This document shows positions 1 through 7,372 of a stretch of DNA of 25,891 nucleotides, piece by piece. The translations under genes were made by a program, and so were the position numbers. Source of the stretch: Deltaproteobacteria bacterium. Lineage in GTDB: Bacteria; Campylobacterota_A; Desulfurellia; JAGGSF01. Under the pieces are notes generated by a model. That model was not told the origin of the DNA. It saw only the letters and a program-made list of their open reading frames with translations, and ran no database searches. The DNA is taken from contig JAGGSF010000008.1 in NCBI GenBank assembly GCA_021159235.1, positions 1 to 25,891 of the forward strand, written 5' to 3'. Position 1 is the first letter of the stretch. Each line of letters begins with the position of its first letter.

Positions 1-51
1 TCTATGTTTTTCTGATAGAAGTTTTCTTCTTTCATAAAGGAACTAAAATTT

Positions 52-79
52 CAAGAAAAAATATTACCCAGTAAAATTT
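52..79 (-). terminator. Possible weak terminator after the small coiled-coil gene
   Basis: Read on the minus strand, AAATTTTAC and GTAATATTT form a 9-position stem with one mismatch around a TGG loop, followed by a T-rich tail (TTTC then TT). It lies about 40 bases past the stop of the minus-strand gene ending at 119. The stem is almost entirely A/T, so it may be chance in an AT-rich spacer. The rest of 1-118 shows nothing recognisable. Confidence 0.28.
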
Positions 80-118
80 CGCTTAATTTGCCGTAGGGAT
101 GAAATTTTTCTGAATGAT

Positions 119-340
119 TTAAAATCTCTTATCTCCGCAAGCTCTTCTATTCTTTATTATTTCTATAGCATTTTTCATCGCCTGCAACCTGTCTGTTCCT
201 GTAGCCAATAGTTCATCAAGGAGTTTCCTTTCTTCCTCACTGAGTTTCATATCTTCAATTTCCCTCCATAGTTTTTTCTGTTCTTCTTTTTCTTCCTCCT
301 CTATTTCTTCAAGTAGTTTTTGCATCTCCAGTTCATCCAT
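119..340 (-). CDS. Small acidic coiled-coil protein, function unknown
   Basis: A 73-residue protein I do not recognise. Residues 1-45 are very rich in Glu, Lys and Leu with heptad-like spacing, so a soluble alpha-helical coiled coil is likely. There is no signal peptide, membrane segment, Cys pair or catalytic motif. Its Shine-Dalgarno (AAGGAGGT, about 350-357) lies in the last codons of the upstream gene ending at 344, with only three bases between that stop and this ATG. The two are therefore probably co-transcribed and translationally coupled. The good ribosome site and tight spacing are the main evidence that it is real. Function cannot be inferred. Confidence 0.72.
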   Translation of the reverse strand: MDELEMQKLLEEIEEEEKEEQKKLWREIEDMKLSEEERKLLDELLATGTDRLQAMKNAIEIIKNRRACGDKRF

Positions 341-343
341 AGA

Positions 344-739
344 TTATCTTACCTCCTTTCCTGCATCAGATCCAGGAGTTATTGTATAAATTGCTTCTAT
401 GTTCACAACGATTGCAGCTTTAGGGGAAAGGTCTTCTTTAGATTTTACCCACTTAACACCTTCATCAAAGAGTTTTCCAGATGTTATTATCTGTGCCTTA
501 CCTTTAAATTGATAACCTTTTGATTCAGAGTTCCAGGCGCAGAGAGCAATGTTTGGATTTTCTTCTATGTTTTTTCGGGTTTTTTTCATGAAGATATCCA
601 TCAATAATATCTGGTTTTCTGACAATATCCTGGCATAAGCTATAGGAACAACATTGGGTAAACCATTTTTGTCTGATGTGGCTACCGCCCATACCTTTGC
701 CTTTTCTACTACTTTTCTTACCTCATCTGAAATTTTCAT
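344..739 (-). CDS. Pyridoxamine 5'-phosphate oxidase-like FMN-binding split-barrel protein
   Basis: A 131-residue protein of the PNPOx-like split beta-barrel superfamily. The N-terminal helix and first strands (WAVATSDKNGLPNVVPI, about residues 17-33) are typical, as are the central KKTRKNIEENPNIAL segment and the GYQFKGKAQII strand. Relatives bind FMN or F420 as homodimers and reduce small substrates, but many have no assigned reaction, and true PdxH activity is not implied. The ATG follows a strong AAGGAGG site. It diverges from the nitroreductase at 799 across a 59-base spacer, so the neighbourhood holds two probable flavoproteins. It leads a two-gene unit with the small protein ending at 119. 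Confidence 0.85.
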   Translation of the reverse strand: MKISDEVRKVVEKAKVWAVATSDKNGLPNVVPIAYARILSENQILLMDIFMKKTRKNIEENPNIALCAWNSESKGYQFKGKAQIITSGKLFDEGVKWVKSKEDLSPKAAIVVNIEAIYTITPGSDAGKEVR

Positions 740-760
740 CTTTTTCCTCCTTTTTATTAT

Positions 761-788
761 ATTATATATAACATATACTAAAGGACAA
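761..788 (-). promoter_or_regulatory. Candidate sigma70-type promoter for the FMN-binding protein gene
   Basis: On the minus strand, a perfect TATAAT (761-766) lies 16 bases from TTGTCC (783-788, four of six to TTGACA), about 22 bases upstream of the ATG at 739. The -35 element overlaps the leader and ribosome site of the divergent nitroreductase gene. In the plus direction TATACT (774-779) could serve as a -10 for that gene, but no good -35 accompanies it. The spacer is extremely AT-rich, so chance matches are likely. Confidence 0.4.
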
Positions 789-798
789 GGAGGCGAAA

Positions 799-1461
799 GT
801 GGATATTTTAGAGGCTATTGAAAACAGAAGGTCTATTCGTGCATTTAAAGAAAAGCCTGTGCCTAAGCACATATTGGAAAAGATATTGCTTACCGCTCGC
901 TGGTCTCCTTCCGGTCATAATACACAACCCTGGGAAGTTGCCGTTTTGATGGGTAAAAAGAAGGATGAACTTTCCCGGAGGCTTCTGGAGGCGGTAGAAC
1001 AGAGAAAGGAAAGAAAATTTGATTATTTTGAGGCTTCTTCTTTTCCTCCTTTTCTGCAGAAAAGGAGAGATGCCTGTGATGAGGGAATATTCAAACATAA
1101 AAAAATAGATATAAGAGACAAGAAGGCTGTAAAGCAGCACATACTGGAAAATTACTATTTTTTTCATGCCCCGGTAGAGCTTATATTGTTTATGGAAAGA
1201 GGACTGGGTTGCGGTCAGTTTATAGATGTAGGGATGTTCGCTCAAAGTGTTATGCTTGCCGCTTTAGAATTTGGTCTGGGTACCTGCTGTCAGGGAACAA
1301 TCGCTCTCTATCCCCAGGTGATAAGGGAATTTCTGGGTCTGCCTGAAAACAAGATTATTTTGTTTGGCATTGCTATGGGATATCCGGATGAAGAGGCAAG
1401 TGTAAATAGATACCGTCCACCGAGGGAGCCACTGGAAGGATTCGTAAGGTTCTATGAGTAA
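799..1461 (+). CDS. Nitroreductase family FMN oxidoreductase
   Basis: A 220-residue protein of the nitroreductase (NfsB/NfnB-like) superfamily, whose members are FMN-dependent homodimers using NAD(P)H. The N-terminal FMN-phosphate signature is clear (ENRRSIRAFKEKPVP, about residues 8-22), followed by ARWSPSGHNTQPWEV. The C-terminal half has the usual GMFAQSVMLAALEFGLGTC helix and the GIAMGYPDE segment. The start is GTG, preceded by AAGGAGG at 787-793. Its end overlaps the following glycosyltransferase by 8 bases, so the two are coupled, although no functional link is evident. Substrate is unknown; relatives range from nitroaromatic reductases to flavin or quinone reductases. Confidence 0.9.
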   Translation: MDILEAIENRRSIRAFKEKPVPKHILEKILLTARWSPSGHNTQPWEVAVLMGKKKDELSRRLLEAVEQRKERKFDYFEASSFPPFLQKRRDACDEGIFKHKKIDIRDKKAVKQHILENYYFFHAPVELILFMERGLGCGQFIDVGMFAQSVMLAALEFGLGTCCQGTIALYPQVIREFLGLPENKIILFGIAMGYPDEEASVNRYRPPREPLEGFVRFYE

Positions 1462-2572
1462 AACAGCTGCACTCTTTTACAAGAAGGTTTCCTCTTACGG
1501 CGGTCAGGAAAAATTTTTACTGAGATTTGCTCAACATTTGAAGGGGGAGGGATTTTCTCCTGTTTTCTTCTGTCAGAAGAAGGAAATACAGGTATCGTTT
1601 CCTGTTCGTCGTCTGTTTTATATTCCATATCCCTCCTGGCTGAAGATGCTTTCCTTTGCCCTTTCTTCCTATATTGTTACCAGAAGATTGCAGAGAAAGA
1701 ATGTTCTTACGGTGGGATTTGGCAAGGTATTCGGTCAAAACATTTACAGGGCGGGGGGTGGTATACATAAAAAATATGTGAAACAATCCCTTTTAAGATG
1801 GAGGAATAAATATGCAAGATTCTTTTACAGGTTAAAGCGTTTTTTCTCGCTGTATCATTGGTTTTCTCTACTTATTGAATACCTGACATTTAAAAATAAA
1901 AAAACGGTGTTTATTGTTCCCTCCAATATGGTAAAGGAAGATATAATAAACTATTTTCATGTGGATGAAGGAAGGATACATGTTGTTTACAATCCTGTGG
2001 ATCTGGAAAGGTTTTCTCCTTCTTTTGAGGATGATGGTAAATTTACATTTGTTTTTGTTTCTACCAATCATCTTCTGAAAGGTCTGGATTATCTAATAGA
2101 TGCATTTAAGACTGCATCTGATAGAGATGAAGGTTTTTTGAAAAATGCCAGGCTTGTGGTTGCAGGCTCCGGGAATGAAGATTACTTTTTAAAGAAGATA
2201 AAAAAATGTAATCTAAAAAACATAGACATTCTGGGCAAGAGGAAGGATATAGAGAATGTATATGGAATGGGAGATGTGTTCTTTTATCCCACATTGTATG
2301 ATGCATCGGGCAATGTGATACTGGAGGCGATGGCATCATCCCTTCCCTGTGTTGTCAGCAGGTTTGCAGGATATGCAAATCTTATTGAAAAAAGCGGTTG
2401 TGGAGATGTTATTAAGGATCCCACTGATGTGGAAGAGATGGCTCGGTTGCTCCTCTACTACTTTTACCTGCCCAGGGAAAAATTAAGGGAAATGGGGAAA
2501 ATGGGTAGAGAATTTATAAGGGATTTGAATACTACTTTTTGCATAGGGGATGTGCTTTCTCGTATTCATTGA
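1454..2572 (+). CDS. Glycosyltransferase family 4, WaaG-like (LPS core type)
   Basis: A 372-residue GT-B fold glycosyltransferase. The N-terminal domain has the YGGQEKFLLRFAQHL segment (acceptor side) and a RAGGGIHKKYV segment at about residue 97, which resembles WaaG/RfaG LPS-core glucosyltransferases. The C-terminal domain has the YNPVDLERF linker and the donor-site motif YDASGNVILEAMASSLPCV, matching the WaaG-type D-x3-N-V-x-L-E-A form rather than the usual E-x7-E. It is probably a peripheral inner-membrane enzyme transferring a nucleotide-sugar to a lipid-linked core. The convergent neighbour operon makes ADP-heptose precursors, consistent with LPS-like core synthesis. Donor and acceptor are inferred only. 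Its last 41 bases overlap the xer gene on the other strand. Confidence 0.83.
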   Translation: MSKTAALFYKKVSSYGGQEKFLLRFAQHLKGEGFSPVFFCQKKEIQVSFPVRRLFYIPYPSWLKMLSFALSSYIVTRRLQRKNVLTVGFGKVFGQNIYRAGGGIHKKYVKQSLLRWRNKYARFFYRLKRFFSLYHWFSLLIEYLTFKNKKTVFIVPSNMVKEDIINYFHVDEGRIHVVYNPVDLERFSPSFEDDGKFTFVFVSTNHLLKGLDYLIDAFKTASDRDEGFLKNARLVVAGSGNEDYFLKKIKKCNLKNIDILGKRKDIENVYGMGDVFFYPTLYDASGNVILEAMASSLPCVVSRFAGYANLIEKSGCGDVIKDPTDVEEMARLLLYYFYLPREKLREMGKMGREFIRDLNTTFCIGDVLSRIH

Positions 2573-3356
2573 GTAATTCTTTCAGGTTGAGGTGAGTATA
2601 CCTTTCCGTTGATTTTAAAGATGTGTGTCCTAAGAATTCCTGGATGATTCTTATATCTACACCACTGTTTAAGAGATGGGTGGCGATGGAGTGTCTCAAT
2701 GTATGAGGGGAAATATTTTTAAACAACATGGATAGTCCATATTTCTTTATTATATTTTGTATGCTTCGTGTAGTTAGTCTTTTCCCCTGTCTGTTTTTAA
2801 ACAATGCTCCTTTGTCTTTTCTTTCCCTTAGATAACTGTTCAGTGTCTTTCTTGCCCTGTCTATTAAAGGAATGATGCGTTCTTTTCCTCCTTTGCCTTT
2901 TACCCTTACCGTGTTTTCCTGTATGTCTTCTATATTTAAAGAGACAAGTTCAAATGCTCTCAAACCACAGGAGTAAAGCAGCTCAACTATGGCTTTGTCT
3001 CTTTTGTTTTCTATTTTATCTATGAGAGAGAAAACCTCATCCACAGACAGAAAGGATGGTAGATTTTTTTTATTTTTTGGACGGGCAATCAGCCGGAGTG
3101 GATTTTCTTCCGCTTTACCGGTTTCAATAAGAAAGCGATAGAATGTGCTTAAGGCAGACAGTTTCCTTAAAATAGTAGAGGTGGATATGTTTTTGTTGTA
3201 TAGGTGGAAGATAAACTCTTCAATATCACCTTCTCTAACTTCTTCTACTTTTTTTCTACAGATTGAAAAGAACTGTTTTACATCACCCAAGTAAGCTCTT
3301 TTGGTATGATTTGAATAGCCTAAGGAAAAACTCAGGTAGTTGCCGAAGTCTTTCAT
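2532..3356 (-). CDS. Tyrosine recombinase, XerC/XerD type
   Basis: A 274-residue site-specific recombinase with the full set of tyrosine-recombinase residues: Arg133 (GLRAFE), Lys155 (VKGKGGKER), His218 and Arg221 (PHTLRH), His244 (LGHTSL) and nucleophile Tyr253 (ERYTH). The N-terminal SAM-like core-binding domain covers about residues 1-90. Length and the terminal YEKAHP segment fit XerC/XerD, which resolve chromosome dimers at dif with FtsK. With no phage or integron genes nearby, a housekeeping role is likelier than integrase. XerC versus XerD cannot be settled, and some lineages have one Xer. The start overlaps the end of the upstream gene by 4 bases (ATGA). The last codons overlap the glycosyltransferase on the opposite strand. 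Confidence 0.92.
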   Translation of the reverse strand: MKDFGNYLSFSLGYSNHTKRAYLGDVKQFFSICRKKVEEVREGDIEEFIFHLYNKNISTSTILRKLSALSTFYRFLIETGKAEENPLRLIARPKNKKNLPSFLSVDEVFSLIDKIENKRDKAIVELLYSCGLRAFELVSLNIEDIQENTVRVKGKGGKERIIPLIDRARKTLNSYLRERKDKGALFKNRQGKRLTTRSIQNIIKKYGLSMLFKNISPHTLRHSIATHLLNSGVDIRIIQEFLGHTSLKSTERYTHLNLKELLNEYEKAHPLCKK

Positions 3357-3817
3357 GGAAGATTCCGTATTTTTTTGATGATATTTGTGGTAGACCTTCC
3401 TTTTATGTAAGGAATGATAACGATTTTGCCTCCATAAGATTCTACAAAATCTGCTCCCACTATATATTTTTTGTCCCAGTCTCCTCCTTTGGTTAGAATA
3501 TCTGGTTTTATCATTTTTATTAGATTTTCTGGTGTTTCCTCGTCAAATGAGACAACATAATCTACATATTTAATGCTATCTAAAACTATCATCCGGTCTG
3601 AGAGTTTGTTTATCGGTCTATTTTTTTTAATTTTTTTTATAGACTGGTCGCTGTTTATTCCCACAATGAGAATATCCCCCAACTCCTTTGTTTTTTTTAA
3701 ACAGTACACATGACCTGCATGGATAATATCAAAACAGCCGTTTGTAAATACGATCTTTTTGCCTTCTGTTTTTAGTTTCTGTATTAAAGATGGAAGTCTT
3801 TGCCTATGCACTATCAA
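3353..3817 (-). CDS. rfaE2: D-glycero-beta-D-manno-heptose 1-phosphate adenylyltransferase (stand-alone HldE C-terminal domain)
   Basis: A 154-residue cytidylyltransferase-fold protein that activates heptose 1-phosphate with ATP to give ADP-heptose in LPS inner-core synthesis. The nucleotide-binding start FTNGCFDIIHAGH holds the H-x-G-H motif (residues 33-36). DRMIVLDSIKYVDYV and LTKGGDWDKKYIVGAD are characteristic of the RfaE2/HldE C-terminal family, and RSTTNIIKKI closes the protein. The length matches this domain alone, so the HldE kinase domain must be encoded elsewhere if the pathway is complete. It overlaps gmhA by 14 bases and the xer gene by 4 bases. Close relatives act on glycerol phosphate (TagD-like), but the gmhA neighbour supports the heptose assignment. 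Confidence 0.88.
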   Translation of the reverse strand: MIVHRQRLPSLIQKLKTEGKKIVFTNGCFDIIHAGHVYCLKKTKELGDILIVGINSDQSIKKIKKNRPINKLSDRMIVLDSIKYVDYVVSFDEETPENLIKMIKPDILTKGGDWDKKYIVGADFVESYGGKIVIIPYIKGRSTTNIIKKIRNLP

Positions 3818-4370
3818 CTATTTCCTCTACTATCTTACATATGGTGTGGATGATAAGGATATGCATCTCTTGAATACGCGGGGTGGATGAAACAGGAACA
3901 ATAAGGGGATAATGGCAAAATCTCTTTGCTTTCCCACCGTCCTTCCCTAATAGTCCGACTGTTATACAATTTTTTCTCCTCGCCTCCTTTAATCCCTCTA
4001 TTACATTTTCTGAATTTCCAGAAGTGGTGATGCCTATGGCGATGTCTCCTTCTCTTGCCAGGGCTTTGATCTGTCTGGAGAAAACATATTCGAAGGAGTA
4101 ATCGTTGGAGATACTGGTAAGTGTAGATGTATCTGTGGTCAGAGCAACAGCCGGATACGGTTCTCTTTCTTTTAGAAATCTGTTGATGAGTTCTCCTGCC
4201 ATATGCTGAGCATCCGCCGCACTACCACCATTTCCAAATATCAGTATCTTGTTTCCTCTTTTTATCGCTTTCGTTATCTCCTCACATGTCTTTATGATTA
4301 TTTCGTTTAAATGATAGATCTTCTCTATTGTTTTTTTGTGTTCTTCTAATTCTTCAGTAAATATATTCAT
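3804..4370 (-). CDS. gmhA: Sedoheptulose-7-phosphate isomerase (phosphoheptose isomerase)
   Basis: A 188-residue SIS-domain enzyme that converts sedoheptulose 7-phosphate to D-glycero-D-manno-heptose 7-phosphate, the first step to ADP-heptose. The phosphate-binding FGNGGSAADAQHMAGE stretch contains the metal/active-site His56 and Glu60. ALTTDTSTLTSISNDYSFEYVF and the C-terminal RIQEMHILIIHTICKIVE helix match GmhA closely. Soluble, and tetrameric in the family. First gene of a tightly overlapping gmhA-rfaE2-xer unit. The ATG has no convincing Shine-Dalgarno, only a short AGAG just before it, so initiation may be weak or the transcript leader short. Confidence 0.93.
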   Translation of the reverse strand: MNIFTEELEEHKKTIEKIYHLNEIIIKTCEEITKAIKRGNKILIFGNGGSAADAQHMAGELINRFLKEREPYPAVALTTDTSTLTSISNDYSFEYVFSRQIKALAREGDIAIGITTSGNSENVIEGLKEARRKNCITVGLLGKDGGKAKRFCHYPLIVPVSSTPRIQEMHILIIHTICKIVEEIVDSA

Positions 4371-4474
4371 ACTCTTTTTTAATATATAAAAAAAATTTTT
4401 TATAGCAACGATTAAATGAAAGTGGTGATACTTTGTTGACGAAAGCAGGTATTTTGTGGTAGTTTAACAAACCA
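4371..4474. promoter_or_regulatory. Divergent promoter region between gmhA and the fab operon
   Basis: This 104-base spacer separates the minus-strand gmhA unit from the plus-strand thirteen-gene operon, so both promoters should lie here. Plus strand: TTGACG (4436-4441), 18 bases, then a poor -10 TAGTTT (4460-4465). A start of transcription there would fall within a few bases of the ATG at 4475. Minus strand: TTGCTA (4403-4408), 16 bases, TATATT (4381-4386), again close to its start codon. Neither gene has a good Shine-Dalgarno. The box matches are by eye and tentative. Confidence 0.4.
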
Positions 4475-4789
4475 ATGGACTGTTTAAAAGAGGGAAAGGA
4501 GGGTGTTGTAATATTGGTGTATGTGAAGGCAGGTGCTAAGAGAAATGAGATTTCGGGTTTTTTTGATGGGAGACTGAAGGTGAAGATAACTGCACCACCG
4601 GTGGAAGGGAAAGCGAACAGGGAATTGCTTGTTTTTTTGAGTAAATTACTTCATGTTCCGGTGTCAAATATGCGCATAATTTCTGGAGAGAGAGGCAGGA
4701 GGAAATCTGTTGAAATTCGAGGATTGAGAAGGGAAGAAGTGAAAAAATATCTGGAGGGAAAGGGTGCAGAGGACATTGGCTATCATTAA
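4475..4789 (+). CDS. DUF167 (YggU-like) family protein
   Basis: A 104-residue protein of the conserved DUF167/YggU family, whose biochemical role is not established. The family core is complete: VKAGAKRNEISGFFDGRLKV, then ITAPPVEGKANRELLVFLSKLL and ISGERGRRKSVEI. The ATG start keeps the GVVILVYV strand seen in relatives but has no Shine-Dalgarno. An AAGGAGGG at about 4496-4503 instead precedes in-frame TTG (4514) and GTG (4517) codons, a possible shorter start that would trim the first strand. First gene of the long plus-strand operon. It overlaps ndk by 26 bases. Confidence 0.85.
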   Translation: MDCLKEGKEGVVILVYVKAGAKRNEISGFFDGRLKVKITAPPVEGKANRELLVFLSKLLHVPVSNMRIISGERGRRKSVEIRGLRREEVKKYLEGKGAEDIGYH

Positions 4790-5177
4790 GCCGGATTGTG
4801 TGAGGTCAAATTCGATAGGGGCAGTTATCTCTCGTATAGAAAGGAGATTTCGTATAATAGGGATGAAGATGTTGAAGTTGAGTAAAGAGGAAGCAAAGCG
4901 TTTTTATATCGTTCATAGCGGCAAACCATTTTATGATAGTCTGACAGATTTTATGTCATCCGGTCCAGTGGTGGCTATGGTTTTGGAAGGGGATAATGTA
5001 ATTGAGGAATTTCGCCAATTTATGGGTGCGACGGACCCGAAGAATGCAGAGAAGGGCACGATAAGAAGGGAGTTTGGCACAAATATTGAGGAAAATGCTA
5101 TTCATGGTTCTGATTCTGAAGAAGCAGCAGGTTTTGAAATAAATTTTTTCTTTAGCGATTTAGAATTGGTGAGGTGA
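4764..5177 (+). CDS. ndk: Nucleoside diphosphate kinase
   Basis: A 137-residue cytosolic enzyme that transfers the gamma-phosphate from ATP to other (d)NDPs through a phosphohistidine. The N-terminal RTLAIIKPDCV segment, the phosphate-site FMGATDPKNAEKGTIRREFG stretch and the catalytic His114 in NAIHGSDS are all present, and the length is normal. The start is GTG within the DUF167 gene, preceded by CTGGAGGG, giving a 26-base overlap and probable translational coupling. Next to rpmF and the fatty-acid genes it looks like part of a growth-linked housekeeping operon. Confidence 0.97.
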   Translation: MQRTLAIIKPDCVRSNSIGAVISRIERRFRIIGMKMLKLSKEEAKRFYIVHSGKPFYDSLTDFMSSGPVVAMVLEGDNVIEEFRQFMGATDPKNAEKGTIRREFGTNIEENAIHGSDSEEAAGFEINFFFSDLELVR

Positions 5178-5180
5178 AAT

Positions 5181-5360
5181 ATGGCTATGCCTAAGAGAAA
5201 ATCTTCTCATTCGAGAAGTAGGAAGAGGGCTTTGCACAAAAAGGCAAAAAGCCCGGCAATTTCTTTATGTCCGAATTGTCATGAACCCAAGCTTGCTCAT
5301 CGTGTGTGTCCTTCTTGTGGTTATTATGGTGAAAATGAGGTCATAAAAGTAGAGGAATGA
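5181..5360 (+). CDS. rpmF: 50S ribosomal protein L32
   Basis: A 59-residue protein beginning MAMPKRKSSHSRSRKR, the typical basic L32 N-terminus (after the initiator, A-x-P-K-R-K). It ends in a zinc ribbon with two Cys pairs, CPNC and CPSC, about 14 residues apart, so this is the zinc-binding (C+) form. The ribosome site GAGGTGA overlaps the ndk stop, and the gene ends two bases before plsX begins. The rpmF-plsX-fab order is widespread in bacteria and strongly supports the call. A second ATG two codons in is possible but less likely. Confidence 0.96.
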   Translation: MAMPKRKSSHSRSRKRALHKKAKSPAISLCPNCHEPKLAHRVCPSCGYYGENEVIKVEE

Positions 5361-5361
5361 T

Positions 5362-6369
5362 ATGCGGGATTTCTCCATTGCAGTGGATGCAATGGGTGGC
5401 GACTATGCACCATTTAAAGTGGTAAGAGGGGCGGTGGAGGCAGTGGAGCGGGAAAAGAACATAAAGGTTGTTCTTGTAGGTGATACTGGGCAGATAAAAG
5501 AGATATTGGACAGGATGCTGTATGATCATGAGCGGGTAAGAATTGAACCTGCGCAGAGTGTGGTGCAGATGTACGATAAACCCGCTGTTGTGTTTAGAGA
5601 AAAGAAGGATTCGTCTATCGTAAGGTGCATAGAGCTGGTGAGAGAGGGTGTGTGTGATGCATTTGTTTCCGCAGGTAATTCCGGTGCGGTTATGACGGCA
5701 GCTATTGTTTATCTGGGAAAATTGAGGGGCGTTTTAAGACCTGCTTTGGGTATGGTTCTGCCATCTTTGAATGGAAATATTTTACTTATCGATGCAGGGT
5801 TAAATGTGGATTGTCGTGCGGTTCATCTTCTACAGTTTGCTGCTATGGGCTATGTTTATAAGAAGGTAGTGTTGGGAGTGAAAAAACCGCGAATAGGTCT
5901 GGTAAGTAACGGAACAGAGCCAAACAAGGGAGATACCGTTACAAGAGAGGTGCACAAACTTATAAAGAGGAATTTCATAAGTTTTATAGGAAACATAGAG
6001 GGGAATGATATATTTACTGGAAAGGCGGATGTTGTGGTATGTGATGGATTTCTGGGTAATGTAATTTTAAAGGTGAGTGAATCTATACCGGAGGTTGTAG
6101 TAAATTTTTTGAGGATGGAAATCAAGAAGAGTTTCTGGTACAAGTTAGGTTACCTGTTTGCTAAACCGGCATTTAGGGTATTGCGCAGAAAGGTAGATTA
6201 TGCAGAGTTTGGTGGTGCGCCACTTTTGGGTATAAAGGGAGCGGGAGTTATTGCTCATGGCAGGTCTGATGAACGAGCGATAGCAAGCGCTGTTTTGAGA
6301 GCGGCGTTTCACGCTCAAACCAAACTGGATGCGGCAATAGAAAGAGTAATAGAGAAGGTACGATTTTAA
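5362..6369 (+). CDS. plsX: Phosphate acyltransferase PlsX
   Basis: A 335-residue peripheral enzyme that converts acyl-ACP plus phosphate to acyl-phosphate, the substrate for PlsY in phospholipid synthesis. It opens with the family signature SIAVDAMGGDYAP. FVSAGNSGAVMTAA (about residues 103-116), GLVSNGTEPNKGD and the C-terminal YAEFGGAPLLGIKGAGVIAHG block are characteristic. Length is normal. It starts immediately after rpmF with an AGAGGA site in that gene's last codons. It links the fatty-acid genes downstream to membrane lipid formation. Confidence 0.97.
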   Translation: MRDFSIAVDAMGGDYAPFKVVRGAVEAVEREKNIKVVLVGDTGQIKEILDRMLYDHERVRIEPAQSVVQMYDKPAVVFREKKDSSIVRCIELVREGVCDAFVSAGNSGAVMTAAIVYLGKLRGVLRPALGMVLPSLNGNILLIDAGLNVDCRAVHLLQFAAMGYVYKKVVLGVKKPRIGLVSNGTEPNKGDTVTREVHKLIKRNFISFIGNIEGNDIFTGKADVVVCDGFLGNVILKVSESIPEVVVNFLRMEIKKSFWYKLGYLFAKPAFRVLRRKVDYAEFGGAPLLGIKGAGVIAHGRSDERAIASAVLRAAFHAQTKLDAAIERVIEKVRF

Positions 6370-6385
6370 GTGGTGGGGAGAGAAA

Positions 6386-7363
6386 ATGCATGGTATGATA
6401 ACGGGTGTTGGCATGTATGTGCCGGAGAAAGTGCTTACCAACAAGGATCTGGAAAAGATGGTGGATACATCGGATGAGTGGATTGTTCAGCGGACGGGGG
6501 TAAGAGAAAGACGCATTGTGGAAGATGAATGCACATCCGATCTGGCTGTAGAAGCATCAAAGGAGGCCTTAGAGGAGGCAGGCATCTCTCCCGAGAATGT
6601 AGATGCAATTATTGTAGCTACTATTACCCCCGATACACTGATGCCAGCTACCGCATTGCATGTGCAACGGAAACTGGGTGTCAAAAAGGATGCACTTGCT
6701 TTTGATATAAATGCTGCTTGCTCTGGTTTTATCTATGCACTGTCCTGTGCAGATGCATTTATATCTGCCGGCATGGTTAAAAATTGCCTGGTTATTGGAG
6801 CGGAAACCTTGAGTAGGTTTACAGATTGGCAGGATAGAACGACCTGTGTTCTGTTTGGTGATGGTGCAGGGGCGGTGGTGCTGCAAGCGACGGATACAGA
6901 TAGGGGGATTTTGGCTTCTGTTCTTCATGCCGATGGAGACTATGCGGACTTGATGGTTATCCCCGGGGGTGGAGCAAAAAATCCCTGTTCACACCAGGCA
7001 TTGAAGGATAGAGAATGTTTTATAAAGATGAAAGGTCAAGAGACATTTAAGATGGCGGTAAAGCATCTTGTTTCTGTCAGTAAGGAGGCATTGGAAAAAG
7101 CAAGAATGACATTTGATGATGTGGATTTCGTCGTCTGTCATCAGGCAAATCTGCGTATATTACAGAGTTTTGCCCGGTTTGCGAGGGTGCCTCAAGAAAA
7201 GGTGCCTGTAACACTTGATATATACGGAAACACATCGGGGGCGACAATTCCCTTGACATTGGGTTTCATAAGGAAAAAGGGATTGCTAAAAGAGGGAAAT
7301 ATTGTTCTTTTAAACAGTTTTGGTGCCAGTCTTACCTGGGCTGCTTCTGTTATCAGATGGTAG
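6386..7363 (+). CDS. fabH: 3-oxoacyl-ACP synthase III
   Basis: A 325-residue thiolase-fold condensing enzyme that starts fatty-acid synthesis by joining acetyl- (or branched acyl-) CoA to malonyl-ACP. The catalytic triad is complete: Cys112 (NAACSGF), His252 (VCHQAN) and Asn282 (YGNTSGAT). The N-terminus GMITGVGMYVPEKVLTN and the TGVRERRI block are typical. A GGGGAG site precedes the ATG. It lies 16 bases after plsX and 9 before fabK. Chain-start preference (straight versus branched) cannot be read from the sequence. Confidence 0.97.
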   Translation: MHGMITGVGMYVPEKVLTNKDLEKMVDTSDEWIVQRTGVRERRIVEDECTSDLAVEASKEALEEAGISPENVDAIIVATITPDTLMPATALHVQRKLGVKKDALAFDINAACSGFIYALSCADAFISAGMVKNCLVIGAETLSRFTDWQDRTTCVLFGDGAGAVVLQATDTDRGILASVLHADGDYADLMVIPGGGAKNPCSHQALKDRECFIKMKGQETFKMAVKHLVSVSKEALEKARMTFDDVDFVVCHQANLRILQSFARFARVPQEKVPVTLDIYGNTSGATIPLTLGFIRKKGLLKEGNIVLLNSFGASLTWAASVIRW

Positions 7364-7372
7364 GAGGAAGGA

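Noticed and set aside
1-118. Gene fragment at the left edge
   Set aside because: No frame with coding character is visible; only a weak AT-rich hairpin was kept as a low-confidence terminator.
808-1245. Minus-strand reading frame of 145 codons opposite the nitroreductase
   Set aside because: It lies wholly within a well-supported gene, has no ribosome site and its composition is that of a reverse-frame shadow. Other long opposite-strand frames in the window were rejected for the same reason.
2532-3356. Tyrosine recombinase as a phage or mobile-element integrase
   Set aside because: No attachment-site repeats, tRNA target or phage/transposon genes nearby, and it sits inside a housekeeping operon; length and motifs fit Xer.
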